DNA of 64,000 bases, taken from Variovorax sp. S12S4 (GTDB taxonomy: Bacteria; Pseudomonadota; Gammaproteobacteria; Burkholderiales; Burkholderiaceae_C). The translations under genes and the position numbers were made by a program. The notes under the pieces were generated by a model, which did no database searches, had not been told where the DNA came from, and was given only the letters and a program-made list of their open reading frames with translations. The first letter of the stretch is position 1; every line of letters starts with the position of its first letter. This document shows positions 10,849 through 19,563 of the stretch, piece after piece. Where the stretch lies: contig NZ_JALPKR020000002.1 of assembly GCF_023195515.1 (NCBI RefSeq), positions 4,565,001 through 4,629,000 on the forward strand, read 5' to 3'.

Positions 10849-13800
10849 TTACCAATGGAAGCCCGCACCGGCCGCCACGCCGATCTTTCCGCGCGAGTTG
10901 GCCGAGCCGCTGAACTTGACGACCCAGCGGCCGTTGTCCGAAAGCTTCGACACGCCCAGGGCAAGGGCGGCCTGGCCGTCGAAGCCCGCGACGCCCGCGG
11001 ACACCATGCTCTTGCCCGGGATGTAGGCCTGCGGCATGTTGGCCATTGCCATCGCACCAGCGGCACCGGCGCTCGCGTCCTTGGCAATGCTGCGGATCTC
11101 GCCGCCCAGCGAGTTGACGCGCGCATCGGTGTACGCGTTGGCTCCGGCGATGCCGGCATTCAGCTGGTTCACGTTGACCGCGTCGGTGCCGGCCACACCG
11201 GGCGCCACGTTGTGCACAGTCACCGGGCCCGTCGCGCCGCTGCCGCCCATGCTCACGCTGTTGTAGTTGATCGAGCCGTCCGGGTTGGTGTCGTACTTGA
11301 CCGTCGACTGGTCGATCACCGCCACCACGCCTTGCACCCCGCGCAGCTGCGACACGTTCACCGCGTCGCTGTCGGCCGTGCCGGCCGCCACCCCGGTGAT
11401 CTGCCGGAACTGCCCGTTGGCCGCATCACCCACCGACACCGCCGCCAGCGTGCTGGTGGTTGCGCCGATGGCGATGCGCTGCGCATCGGTGGCCGTGGGC
11501 GGCACGAAGCCCGCCACGCCCGCCGCGGTGGAAGCCACCGAGCCCGCGCCCAATGCCACGCCGCCCGCTTGCGTCACGCTGCTGCCCGCGCCCAGTGCCA
11601 CGCCTTGAACCCCGGCGGCGGATGCATTGGTGCCCAATGCGATCGAGTCCGCCAGATGCGAAGTGGCACCCTGGCCAATGGCAATGCCGCCCGGCGCGCT
11701 TTGCTGCACGATGGCGCCGTTGCCGATGCCCACGCCGTTGTTGCCGTTGACCACCGTCTGCGGCCCGACCGCTACCGACTCGGCGCCAATAGCCAGCGAG
11801 TCCGCAGCTGTGGAGTTGGCGTGGAAATACAGCGTGGGCGTGACCGCGAACGACTGCAGTGCGCCAGAGAGCTGCCGCACCGTGACCGCGTCCTGCGCCT
11901 CGGTGCCGTCGGCCACGTTGGTGATCTGGCGGTACGTGGTCGCGCTGCCGACCGAGAGCGCGCCAAGCAGCGTGCGGTCGGTGGTGTTGTATTCGATCAG
12001 GCTGCTGCCGGCTGGAATGCTGCCGGTCGACGGCGCCACGAAGCGGTCGGAAACCGAGCCCGAGCCGAGTGCGACGCCGCCGTCGACCATGGCTGTCGCA
12101 TCCTTGCCCGACGCGATGGCGTCGGCGCCGGTTGCGCCAAGGTTGTCCTCGTTACCGCCGCCGGTGGAGTTGACGCTGTAGTACCGGGTCTTGTTGGCCG
12201 TGACCGTGCTGCTCAGGTTCTCGATCGACTGGTTGGTGGCGAACAACTGTGAGCCGTTGATTGCGTCGGTCGAGGTGGCGGAAATGCTGCCGGCCGCCAC
12301 ATTGGTGACCGTACGCTCCGCACCCACAGCACCGACACTCACCGTGCTCGTCGGCGTGGTGCCGGCGAAGTTGTAGGTAACCCCGTCGATCACCGTGCTG
12401 GCCGTGCCGACTGCCGCGGTCGTCGTCGAGCCAGAGCCGAGCGCCACGTCGCCCGTATTGTTTGCCACCGCGTTCGGCCCGATGGCGACAGAGTTGGTCC
12501 CCAGGGCCTTCGAGTCGGGCAGGACGGAGTTCGCGTGGAAATATTTGATGCCCGCGCCGTTGTTGATGTCGCCGATCTGGCTGTTGATGTTGTTGATCGA
12601 CGTTGTGTTCGCCGTCACCTGCTGGTTGGTGGCGAACAACTGCGAGCCGTTGATGGCATCGGTGGAGGAGCCCGAGATTCGGCCCGCTGCCACGTTGGTG
12701 ATGGTGCGCTCGGCACCCACCGCGCCAACGCTCACGGTGCTCAGCGGCGTGGCTCCGGCAAAGTTGTAGGTCGTGCCGCCAATCACGGTGCTCGCGGTCT
12801 GGACTGTTGCGGTCGTCGTCGAGCCTGAGCCCAATGCCACGTCGCTGGCGTTGTTGGCTACCGCATTCGGGCCAATGGCAACGGAATTCACACCGACGGC
12901 CTGGGAGTCGGGGAGGGTGGAGTTGGCGTGGAAATACTTGATGCCTGCGCCGTTGTTGATGTCGCCGATCTGGTTGTTGAGGTTGGTGATCGAAGTCGTG
13001 TTCGCCGTGACCTGTTGGTTGGTGCCGAACAGTTGCGAGCCGTTGATGGCATCGGTCGAGGTGCCGGAGATCCTGCCGGCAGCCACATTGGTGATGGTGC
13101 GTTCCGTACCCAGCGCGCCAACGCTGACCGTGCTCAGGGGATTGGTACCGGCGAAGTTGTAGGTCGTGCCACCGACCACTGCACTGAGCGTGGGGACCGC
13201 CTTGCTCGTCGTGGAGCTCGAACCCAATGCCACGTCGCCAGCGTTGTTCGCTAGCGCCGTATCGCCGAATGCCACCGCGCCCGCGGCCAGTGCCTTGCTG
13301 GTGCTGCCGATCGCAACGCTGCCCTTGCCGACCACCGTGTTCTGGTAGCCGATGCCGACCGCGCCCTGCGCCGCCGTTCCGGCAGTGCCGACCGCTTGGC
13401 CGCCACCGCCCACCATGTTGGTGTTGCCCATTGCCACGGAACCGTTGCCGGTGGCCGTGTTGTCCAAACCGCTCGCGATTGCGCCATCGCCGGTGGCGGT
13501 GTTCGGGTCGCCGATTGCCACCGCGCCGTTGCCGCTGGCAACGTTGCCGGAACCGATGGACACCGCTTTGCCGCCGGTAGCTTTCGAACCGTTGCCGATC
13601 GCCACGGCGTCCGCCGAGTCCGCGATCGCGCCATTGCCCATCGCCACAGCGTTGTCGGCACTGGCGCTGGCCAGGGGACCCACGGCCAACGCGTTGACGG
13701 CTGTCGCCTTGCTTTGGAAGCCCATGGCGACGGCGCGAGACTGAGATGCCGTCACGTCCGTGCCGACCGCGACGGTACTTTCCGCAAGGGCACCGGTACC

Positions 13801-15124
13801 CGCCCCGGTGCGCGAGCCGAGATAGACCGAGTTGGTGTTGGAAGCAATCGACTGGAAGCCTATGGCAACGGCATTTTGGCCACCGGCTTGGGCGCTGGTA
13901 CCTTGGGCGATGCCATCCAGTAGCGTCGCAGTTGCCCCGCTGCCAATGGCGAGATGCGCAGCGCGGCTGCGTTTGAAGCGGTGCCGATGGCAACGGCGCT
14001 GTTGTCCGTGGCTGTCGCACCGACGCCGAGCGCCGTCGAGTTGGTCCCGCTCGAGGTAGAGAGGGAACCGAGCGCAACTGATCCAGTCGCGCCTGTGGCA
14101 GCGGCCTGCATACCGAGAGCCACACTGTTTGGAGCCTGCGCCTCCGCCCCCGGCCTATTGCCAGAGCCGCCTGTTGCGTCGCAACTGCTTCAAAGCCGAT
14201 CGCTGTAGCATAAAGACCAGAGGCTGTGGCCGTGTCGCCAAGTGCGATGGCTGAAGGAGCGTTCGCAACCGTTGCCGCCCAACCGATGGCGATGGCATTT
14301 TTCGACGCTGCATCAACAGCTTTGGAGTTATTAGTGCTGATTGCGATGCTGCCATCGGATGCTGCGGTGACCTGATTGCCGACCGCTGTGGAATTGACGC
14401 CTAAGGCGCGCGTTGCATAACCGAGCGCAGTGCTCTCCAGTCCACTGGCGATTGCCCCGACTCCGAGAGCAACGTTGCCCGAGTCGCTTGCAGCTGCGCT
14501 GGTGCCGACCGCCGTGGCATTCAGCCCTGTGGCTTGGCTGTTGTAGCCCAGCGCCACCGCGCCCGCGATTGTTGCTTGAGAGACCGCGCCAATGGCAACG
14601 GAATTGACACCCGTAGAAGCGACGTCGGTGCCGATGCCGATCGCGCCGACAGCCAGCGCGCCTGTACCGGCGGCGGTGCGGGCACCCAAATAAATGGAGT
14701 TGCCGCCAGTGGCATAGGCTCCGAAGCCGACGCCAATGGCATTCAGCGCCGTCGTGTGGGCCGTGTACCCCACGGCAAGTCCACCAAGGACGTCGGCGGC
14801 CGCGAGAGAGCCGAGCGCCGTCGCACCGACTCCAGCGGCGGTCGCTCCATAGCCCATGCAGGAGGCGGTGCCGCTGTAGTCGTTGTAAGGCGCGGGCAAG
14901 CAGGTGACAGACTGCGCCTGCGCCAACGAGGCCAACCCCAGTCCACTCATCGCCATGAGCATGGTCGTGATCCGCGCACGCAGGCGCCGCGGTGCCTGCG
15001 TGCCAGCTTCAGCGCTACCTGCCACGCAACTTCCGCTGCGCTTACCTCGAGCACTGGTGGTCTCCGGCGCCGCAACCCAGGCTCCCAAAGATTCGTTCCA
15101 AAGTGATCGATAAGTACTGTTCAT
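10849..15124 (-). pseudogene. Trimeric autotransporter adhesin (YadA/Hia type), two frameshifts
   Basis: Surface adhesin of the type V-c family, about 1425 aa if two single-base losses are repaired. It begins with an extended signal peptide (MNSTYRSLWNESLGAWVAA) ending near SLAQAQ. A head of many Hep/Hag-type repeats follows (AVAIG and NSVAIG motifs). Coiled-coil necks and stalks come next (TDAINGSQLF, then TNQQVTANTTS). The C-terminal YadA anchor ends ALALGVSKLSDNGRWVVKFS and finishes GAGFHW. The frame breaks at the coding-strand G5 run at 14147-14151 and again near 13962-13967; one added base at each restores a continuous reading frame of 1426 codons. Error or real phase loss cannot be told apart here. 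Confidence 0.85.
12241..13165 (-). repeat. 393-bp tandem repeats within the adhesin
   Basis: A 393-bp (131-aa) unit repeats about 2.4 times in register: landmark GAACAAC/GAACAG at 12241, 12634 and 13027, and the IKYFHANS segment at 12535 and 12928. Each unit holds one neck (TDAINGSQLF), one coiled coil and one head patch (SVAIGPNAVANN). Copies differ by scattered substitutions. Recombination between copies could change the length of the adhesin in 131-residue steps. Confidence 0.85.
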
Positions 15125-15423
15125 ATGCCCCATCCATGCGTATAAAAGTGTTAATGAACGGCCTTGGCTGTTCACATTTTGCAAAATTGTGAAATACCGT
15201 TTTGCAAACAAATCTTAAAAGAGGGTTGAGGCGTTGCAACTGTTAATGTCTCATTTTGGAGTCATATTGTTGAGTTGATAATGAACTCCAATCGCAAATA
15301 AATTGGCAATAGTAATATAAAGTTACTATAAGAATTAAGTTTATACATGACTAAATTTCGACTTGTAGAAGTTTGGTTGTCATCCAAAAGCCATCGTTTC
15401 CTAGGCGTCCGTCATGCGGGTAG
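15125..15423. promoter_or_regulatory. AT-rich upstream region of the adhesin gene with a dyad
   Basis: No gene is visible here. The stretch is strikingly AT-rich for this genome (for example AATAAATTGGCAATAGTAAT near 15295). It contains a near-palindrome, TTCACATTTTG C AAAATTGTGAA (15171-15193), about 47 bases upstream of the adhesin ATG. A second imperfect inverted repeat, TTGGAGTCAT with ATGAACTCCAA, lies at about 15256-15292. AT-rich adhesin promoters are often targets of H-NS-type (MvaT/Bv3F) silencing. This is inference. Confidence 0.5.
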
Positions 15424-15990
15424 ATGAGAGATACCGAGCGGCTAATTGCCATTCATGAGCTTGTCTCCGAGGAAGCGAGACGCTGCCTGGCCCTCGAGGG
15501 GAGGGCAAGCATCGGCGGCAACCCGGGGCTGATAATTAAAATGAGATGGACGCATTGCAAATGCGTGATCGATACTGCTGCCCTGATCTTTGTTTGGGGT
15601 TTATTACTATAGCGAGCGGTATCTTTTAAAACATGCTACGGATGAGTTGCGTATGCACGTCGAAGACAAGCTTGCTCTTCGCATCGCTTCGAATTCGCAT
15701 CGAGGTTGCGAACTTATGATTTCAAATGAATGTCGTCGGCTCAATAAGGCCATAAAGGATCGCAATTGGAATCGATCCGATGGGCCGCGCATATCCGGCC
15801 GGGTTGATAGCCGCGTGCAATGTCGGAGTGGCGCGGGCACCCGGCGATCGCTGGGTCGCGTCCAAGAAGCAGCTTCTTCGAATGAGTCAGAAACTGTACA
15901 AACATACAGTATGATTGCCGGGCTGGTCTCCGGCCCCCAAGTCGGCCATGTCCGACAGCCGGGCCGGCGCTCCAAACCTACTTTGCCGTT
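15424..15990. other. Stretch without a supportable gene
   Basis: I see no convincing gene here. Short open frames exist on the plus strand (15424-15612 and from 15590), but they lack ribosome sites, have mixed codon use and resemble nothing known. Base composition is intermediate between the AT-rich region to the left and normal coding sequence. It could be decayed sequence or the 5' part of the transcript that ends at the terminator at 16051. Confidence 0.4.
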
Positions 15991-16077
15991 GCCCCGATCC
16001 TTGGTTCTTCCTCTCGGGGCCCTTGACGTGGCGACATCGTCAGGGCTTCCGCCCAGCCTTCGGGCTGGGCTTTTTTT
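15991..16077 (+). ncRNA. Candidate small RNA or leader ending in a strong terminator
   Basis: A stem GCCCCGA (15991-15997) / TCGGGGC (16014-16020) encloses a pyrimidine-rich loop containing TTCTTCCTCT, which is complementary to Shine-Dalgarno-like sequence. About 30 bases later comes a perfect intrinsic terminator. No plus-strand protein gene ends here, so the terminated transcript is likely non-coding. The 5' end cannot be placed. It matches no RNA family that I know. Confidence 0.35.
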
Positions 16078-16258
16078 GCCCGGGGACTTCCAGCGGGGTC
16101 GCGCCTTGGTCACGAGCGTTGCGCCGAACTCTTGTGCATTCGAATCGAAGGTTGGCAGCCTGCTCGCGCAGACAAACGGACTCCGCGATCAGCTGGTTTG
16201 CAACTGCGTTGAGCGCCGCAATCCTTAGCGCCAGATCCAAGCTGCTTTCAGTGCACAT
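16040..16258 (-). CDS. Possible small hypothetical protein
   Basis: A 72-aa frame starting MCTESSLDLALRIAALNAV, with a plausible amphipathic helix and a basic tail (QKKPSPKAGRKP). The tail is encoded by the complement of the terminator at 16051-16077, which argues against it. The only ribosome-like sequence (AGAGG) sits too close to the ATG. Listed because codon use looks reasonable; it may be a chance frame. Confidence 0.22.
   Translation of the reverse strand: MCTESSLDLALRIAALNAVANQLIAESVCLREQAANLRFECTRVRRNARDQGATPLEVPGQKKPSPKAGRKP
16051..16077 (+). terminator. Rho-independent terminator
   Basis: GCCCAGCC (16051-16058) and GGCTGGGC (16063-16070) form a perfect 8-bp stem with a TTCG tetraloop, followed by seven T (16071-16077). 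This is a textbook intrinsic terminator for plus-strand transcription. Confidence 0.85.
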
Positions 16259-16369
16259 GCCTCTGATACGAGTCCGATGCGCTTTTGGATTGGGCTCGGG
16301 CGCTGGGCTGCCTTTTGCAGCTTGATGAAGAGGGCGCACGGCGAGTTGCTCGCGCAAGTGCCTGGCTGC

Positions 16370-16696
16370 CTACGGCCGGATCACGATCTGAGGCTGTATG
16401 ACGACGGTGGGCGGCTCCACCGGCTGGGGCGCCGCATAGTAGGGGCCGTCATATTGCCGAGGGCGCGCGGCGCGCTCCTTGCACTTTCGCTCCTCTTTGT
16501 ATTCGCCGCCTTTTTCCCACTTGCGCTCGACCTTGCAGCGGCCGTCCCAATACTCTTCCTTGTGTTCGCGCTTTCCGTGGCGGCCCTTGCCGTAGCCGTG
16601 GCCGCTTTCGTCCTTGTGCGGGTCTGCCAAGGCGGGAGCCACCAGGCCACCGGCCAGGAGGGTGGCAAGGGCCAAAGGGCGTAGCAGGTATTTCAT
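16370..16696 (-). CDS. Small secreted highly charged protein
   Basis: 108 aa with a clear signal peptide (MKYLLRPLALATLLAGGLVA, cleavage near ALA-DP). The mature part is rich in Lys, Glu, His, Gly and Arg (KDESGHGYGKGRHGKREHKE) and has two Cys (GRCKVERKW and RKCKERA). A Pro/Val tail follows (PPTVVIQPQIVIRP). GGAG precedes the ATG at 16696. It is probably periplasmic. The His/Glu-rich stretch might bind metal, but I recognise no family. Confidence 0.6.
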   Translation of the reverse strand: MKYLLRPLALATLLAGGLVAPALADPHKDESGHGYGKGRHGKREHKEEYWDGRCKVERKWEKGGEYKEERKCKERAARPRQYDGPYYAAPQPVEPPTVVIQPQIVIRP

Positions 16697-16855
16697 GGCG
16701 GGCTCCAAAAATGTGAATTCTTCCCATCCTACCCGCTCCAGGACTGCCGTCCGACAGGCCGGGCAGGGCATCGCGATACCTTCGAGTTCTCTCTCAAGGA
16801 GCGATGCGGCAAGTGTCAGCGTCGAAGAAAAAAACGCATCCAACGAGGTTCAGCC

Positions 16856-17146
16856 ATGCCGTTGTTCTACTTGCTAAGCCTGCAGACCGCCTTGCTGCCC
16901 AAGGTGGTGACGAGACCCGAAGATGTTCAGTACGTGAGCGTGTTGAAAGCAACCGGGCTTGTCGAAGCGGACATCGCGCCGGCGTCCGACGCGTGGGGCA
17001 AATACCACATTGCCCGGACAGCGACCGTGACGCGCATCACCGAAGACGGGCTCGCGGAAATCAACAAGATGCTGCATGAACCCCGTCGAATGGCGAGGAC
17101 GCTGCAGATTGCCAGGAACAAGATGCGGCGTTCATCGTTGGCTTGA
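16856..17146 (+). CDS. Hypothetical protein, 96 aa
   Basis: A 96-aa, probably cytoplasmic protein: hydrophobic start (MPLFYLLSLQTALLPKVV), middle segment ARTATVTRITEDGLAEINKM, and a basic C-terminus (RRMARTLQIARNKMRR). GAGG lies upstream of the ATG. It ends 18 bases before a strong hairpin that could terminate it. The family is not recognised. Confidence 0.5.
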   Translation: MPLFYLLSLQTALLPKVVTRPEDVQYVSVLKATGLVEADIAPASDAWGKYHIARTATVTRITEDGLAEINKMLHEPRRMARTLQIARNKMRRSSLA

Positions 17147-17164
17147 ACGCACCGCCTAAAAGTA

Positions 17165-17197
17165 AATGCCCCGCTACCTTTAAAGTAGCGGGGCATT
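17165..17197 (-). terminator. Strong 13-bp hairpin, terminator of tRNA-Asn
   Basis: AATGCCCCGCTAC (17165-17177) pairs perfectly with GTAGCGGGGCATT (17185-17197) around a 7-base loop. On the minus strand it is followed by a T-rich run (ATTTACTTTTA) and lies 23 bases after the tRNA 3' end. It may also stop plus-strand transcription from the gene at 16856. Confidence 0.75.
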
Positions 17198-17220
17198 CAG
17201 AGGCCTTTACGGCTTTTTAG

Positions 17221-17296
17221 TGGCTCCTCGACCTGGGCTCGAACCAGGGACCTACGGATTAACAGTCCGGCGCTCTACCAACTGAGCTATCGAGGA
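17221..17296 (-). tRNA. tRNA-Asn (GUU)
   Basis: 76 bases on the minus strand fold as a standard cloverleaf. The acceptor stem is TCCTCGA with TCGAGGA, the D-arm contains AGCTCAGTTGGTAGAGC, and the anticodon arm CGGACTGTTAATCCG presents GTT. The T-arm is CCTGGTTCGAGCCCAGG, and CCA is encoded at the 3' end. No integrated element is seen at its 3' end. Confidence 0.97.
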
Positions 17297-17385
17297 ACAA
17301 GCCTCAGATTATAGCGTGATTTTTTGGGCCTTTCGAACCCGCGAATACGTCGGCGATAAATTTTTGAAAATTTTTTGAGCGGCGC

Positions 17386-19563
17386 TCACAGCGACACGCT
17401 CAGGCCAAGTCGCAGCGTGCGCGGCGCTCCCGGAAACAGGTACACATGGCCGAACTGGTAGGGCGATTCTTTCCAGTAGCGGCGGTCGAAAAGGTTGTCG
17501 ACGGCAAGGCTCCAGCTGGTCTGAACGCCGCGCAGTTTGGTGTCGTAGCGCAGTACCGCATCGACGCGGGTCCATGAGGGCAGGGTGATCGAACCATCGG
17601 GCAACACGTTGCGCCGGCCTTCATGCGAAAGCTGTCCCAGCAGCTCGAGGCCGGGCACCGATGCAACGCGGTACGCAGCCTGCGCGCGCAGCACCTGCTT
17701 GGGCACGTTGGTGGGCCACTGGCCGTTGACGGCGGGCTCTGCGGTGCTGTTGCGGCGCTTGGCATCCATGAGCGTGACGCTGCCGTCAAGGCGCCAGGGG
17801 CCCGTGTTCCATTGCGCGCCCGCTTCGAGCCCGCGGTGCACCGCGCTGCCGTCGTAGCGGCCATCGCACGGCGTGGTGCCAAGCCGGTTGCAGGCGTCGA
17901 GGTTCGTCATCGGGCGCTTGATGTCGAACCACGCAAGCTGCCAGTTGAAAACGTCACTGCCGCCCTTGAGGCCAACCTCCCACTGGCGGGAGGTGAGTGC
18001 GGGAAGCGCTTCGCCGGCGTTGGTGTACTGCGAGCTCTTGTTCGGCACCACCTGCGACTCCACGCCCTTGCCCCAGCTTGCGTATGCCAGCAGCCCGGGC
18101 TGGATGGCGTAGCTGGCGGCAACCCATGGCGTGGTGATGCCGTCCTTGTAGCCGGTGGGGCGCGAGCCGTCGGTGCGAATGCTGTCGCGGTCGAGCCGCG
18201 TGTGGCGCAACCCGACCCAGGTGGTGAAGCGGCTGTTCCAGCGAATGGCGTCCTGCACCGAAAGCTCGGTCGAGCGCTCGTCGCGGTTGGTGTTGGCGTC
18301 GGTCAGCGTCGGGTCCGCCGGCACGATGGCGGTGGCCCAGATGTTGCCGGTGCCGACGTAGTTGTAGGCCTGGTCCTGAAAGCGGTTGCGCACGCGGCTT
18401 GCGAGCAGGCCAAAGCCGAGCTCATGCCGCACGCCGCCGGTCATCACGTTGCCCTTGAGGTTCAGGCTGCCGGCGGTTTGCGTGCGCCGCTCGTTCTCGC
18501 TGCGAAAGTCGTAGAAGTCGAAGGTGCCGTCGGAGCAGTAGCGGTCGTAGTTGCCTTCGGCGCCGCAGCCGAAGGCGTAGGCCAGGCGGTCATCGGTCTT
18601 GAGCCGCTGCTGGCCGATTTGCGCACTCCAGCGCCAGTCGGCGTTGAGTGCCTGGCTGAAGCGCACGCTGCCGGTGAGCGCATTGAACTCCGAGGGCTGC
18701 GACCACGGCTGGTTGTTCAGGTTGATTTTCGGATCGACCGGCGCGGGCAGCGTGTTGCCCAGCAGGCTGAAGCCGTTCTGGCTGGGCTGCGTCTTGTGGC
18801 TGCGCTCGATCTCGAATTCGAGCACCGAGTCGCGCGTGATGCGCCAGTCGCCGGCCAGCGAAAACATGTTGCGGTTGCCGTCGAGGTTGTGCGTGAGCGG
18901 CTTCAGCTTTTCATTCACCACGTTGAGGCGGTAGCCGAACTCGCGGTTCGCACCGAAGCGCCCGCCAAGATCGAGCGCGCCCAGCACGCTGCCGCGGCTG
19001 GTGGTTTCGAGGCGCAGCGTGCGCAGGTCTTGTTCGGTCGGGCGCTTGACCACGTAGTTGACCAGCCCGCCCGGCGCACTGGTGCCGGCCTGGATGCCGC
19101 TGGTGCCGCGCAAGATTTCAACGCGCTCCTTGTTGTCGAGCGGAATCGATGTCTCGGCGCTGATCGGCAAGCCCTCGCGCCGGTAGTTGAAGCGGTTGTC
19201 CAGCACAAAGCCGCGCACGGACAGGTAGTCCCAGTAGCCGGCCGAGTTGTAGGCATCGGTCACCGACGAATCGAACTGCGTGAGGTCCGCCAGCCGGCGC
19301 GCGCCGCTCGCGCGGAGCTGCGTGCTGTCGATGACCGTGGCCGAGAGCGGCAGCTCGCGCACCGGCACGTCGCCGAAGCCGCTCACGTCGGCTTGCGGCG
19401 AGGCATTGCTTTCGTTGACCGTGATGGCGGGCAGCTCTGTTGGCTGCTGGGCCTGCGCGCTGCCGGCCGCCAGAAGGAAGGCGGCGGCCGTTGCGCGCGA
19501 AACCGGCGACAGCGGCCATGCGCGAAGAAGAGATTGCTTTTTGGTCATTGTTGTTCTGTTCAT
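17386..19563 (-). CDS. TonB-dependent outer-membrane receptor, siderophore-receptor type, coupled to thiamine genes
   Basis: A 725-aa outer-membrane receptor. A signal peptide (ending AAGSAQAQ) is followed by a TonB box-like segment (LPAITVNES), a plug domain (VRELPLSATVIDSTQLRASG, VEILRGTSGIQAGTSAPGG) and a 22-strand barrel. The barrel ends with the typical terminal strand (LRLGLSVSL). By sequence it resembles ferrichrome/coprogen-type siderophore receptors. However, its ATG (19563) overlaps the thiE stop as ATGA, making it the last gene of the thiO-S-G-E run. That context favours thiamine or a precursor as cargo; a siderophore remains the alternative. Confidence 0.85.
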   Translation of the reverse strand: MNRTTMTKKQSLLRAWPLSPVSRATAAAFLLAAGSAQAQQPTELPAITVNESNASPQADVSGFGDVPVRELPLSATVIDSTQLRASGARRLADLTQFDSSVTDAYNSAGYWDYLSVRGFVLDNRFNYRREGLPISAETSIPLDNKERVEILRGTSGIQAGTSAPGGLVNYVVKRPTEQDLRTLRLETTSRGSVLGALDLGGRFGANREFGYRLNVVNEKLKPLTHNLDGNRNMFSLAGDWRITRDSVLEFEIERSHKTQPSQNGFSLLGNTLPAPVDPKINLNNQPWSQPSEFNALTGSVRFSQALNADWRWSAQIGQQRLKTDDRLAYAFGCGAEGNYDRYCSDGTFDFYDFRSENERRTQTAGSLNLKGNVMTGGVRHELGFGLLASRVRNRFQDQAYNYVGTGNIWATAIVPADPTLTDANTNRDERSTELSVQDAIRWNSRFTTWVGLRHTRLDRDSIRTDGSRPTGYKDGITTPWVAASYAIQPGLLAYASWGKGVESQVVPNKSSQYTNAGEALPALTSRQWEVGLKGGSDVFNWQLAWFDIKRPMTNLDACNRLGTTPCDGRYDGSAVHRGLEAGAQWNTGPWRLDGSVTLMDAKRRNSTAEPAVNGQWPTNVPKQVLRAQAAYRVASVPGLELLGQLSHEGRRNVLPDGSITLPSWTRVDAVLRYDTKLRGVQTSWSLAVDNLFDRRYWKESPYQFGHVYLFPGAPRTLRLGLSVSL

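Noticed and set aside
15590..16228. 212-codon plus-strand frame
   Set aside because: Runs straight through a strong intrinsic terminator at 16051-16077, has mixed composition and no ribosome site.
17221..17400. tRNA-Asn as a possible integration site for a mobile element
   Set aside because: No integrase gene, no repeated tRNA 3' end and no foreign gene block next to it in the window.
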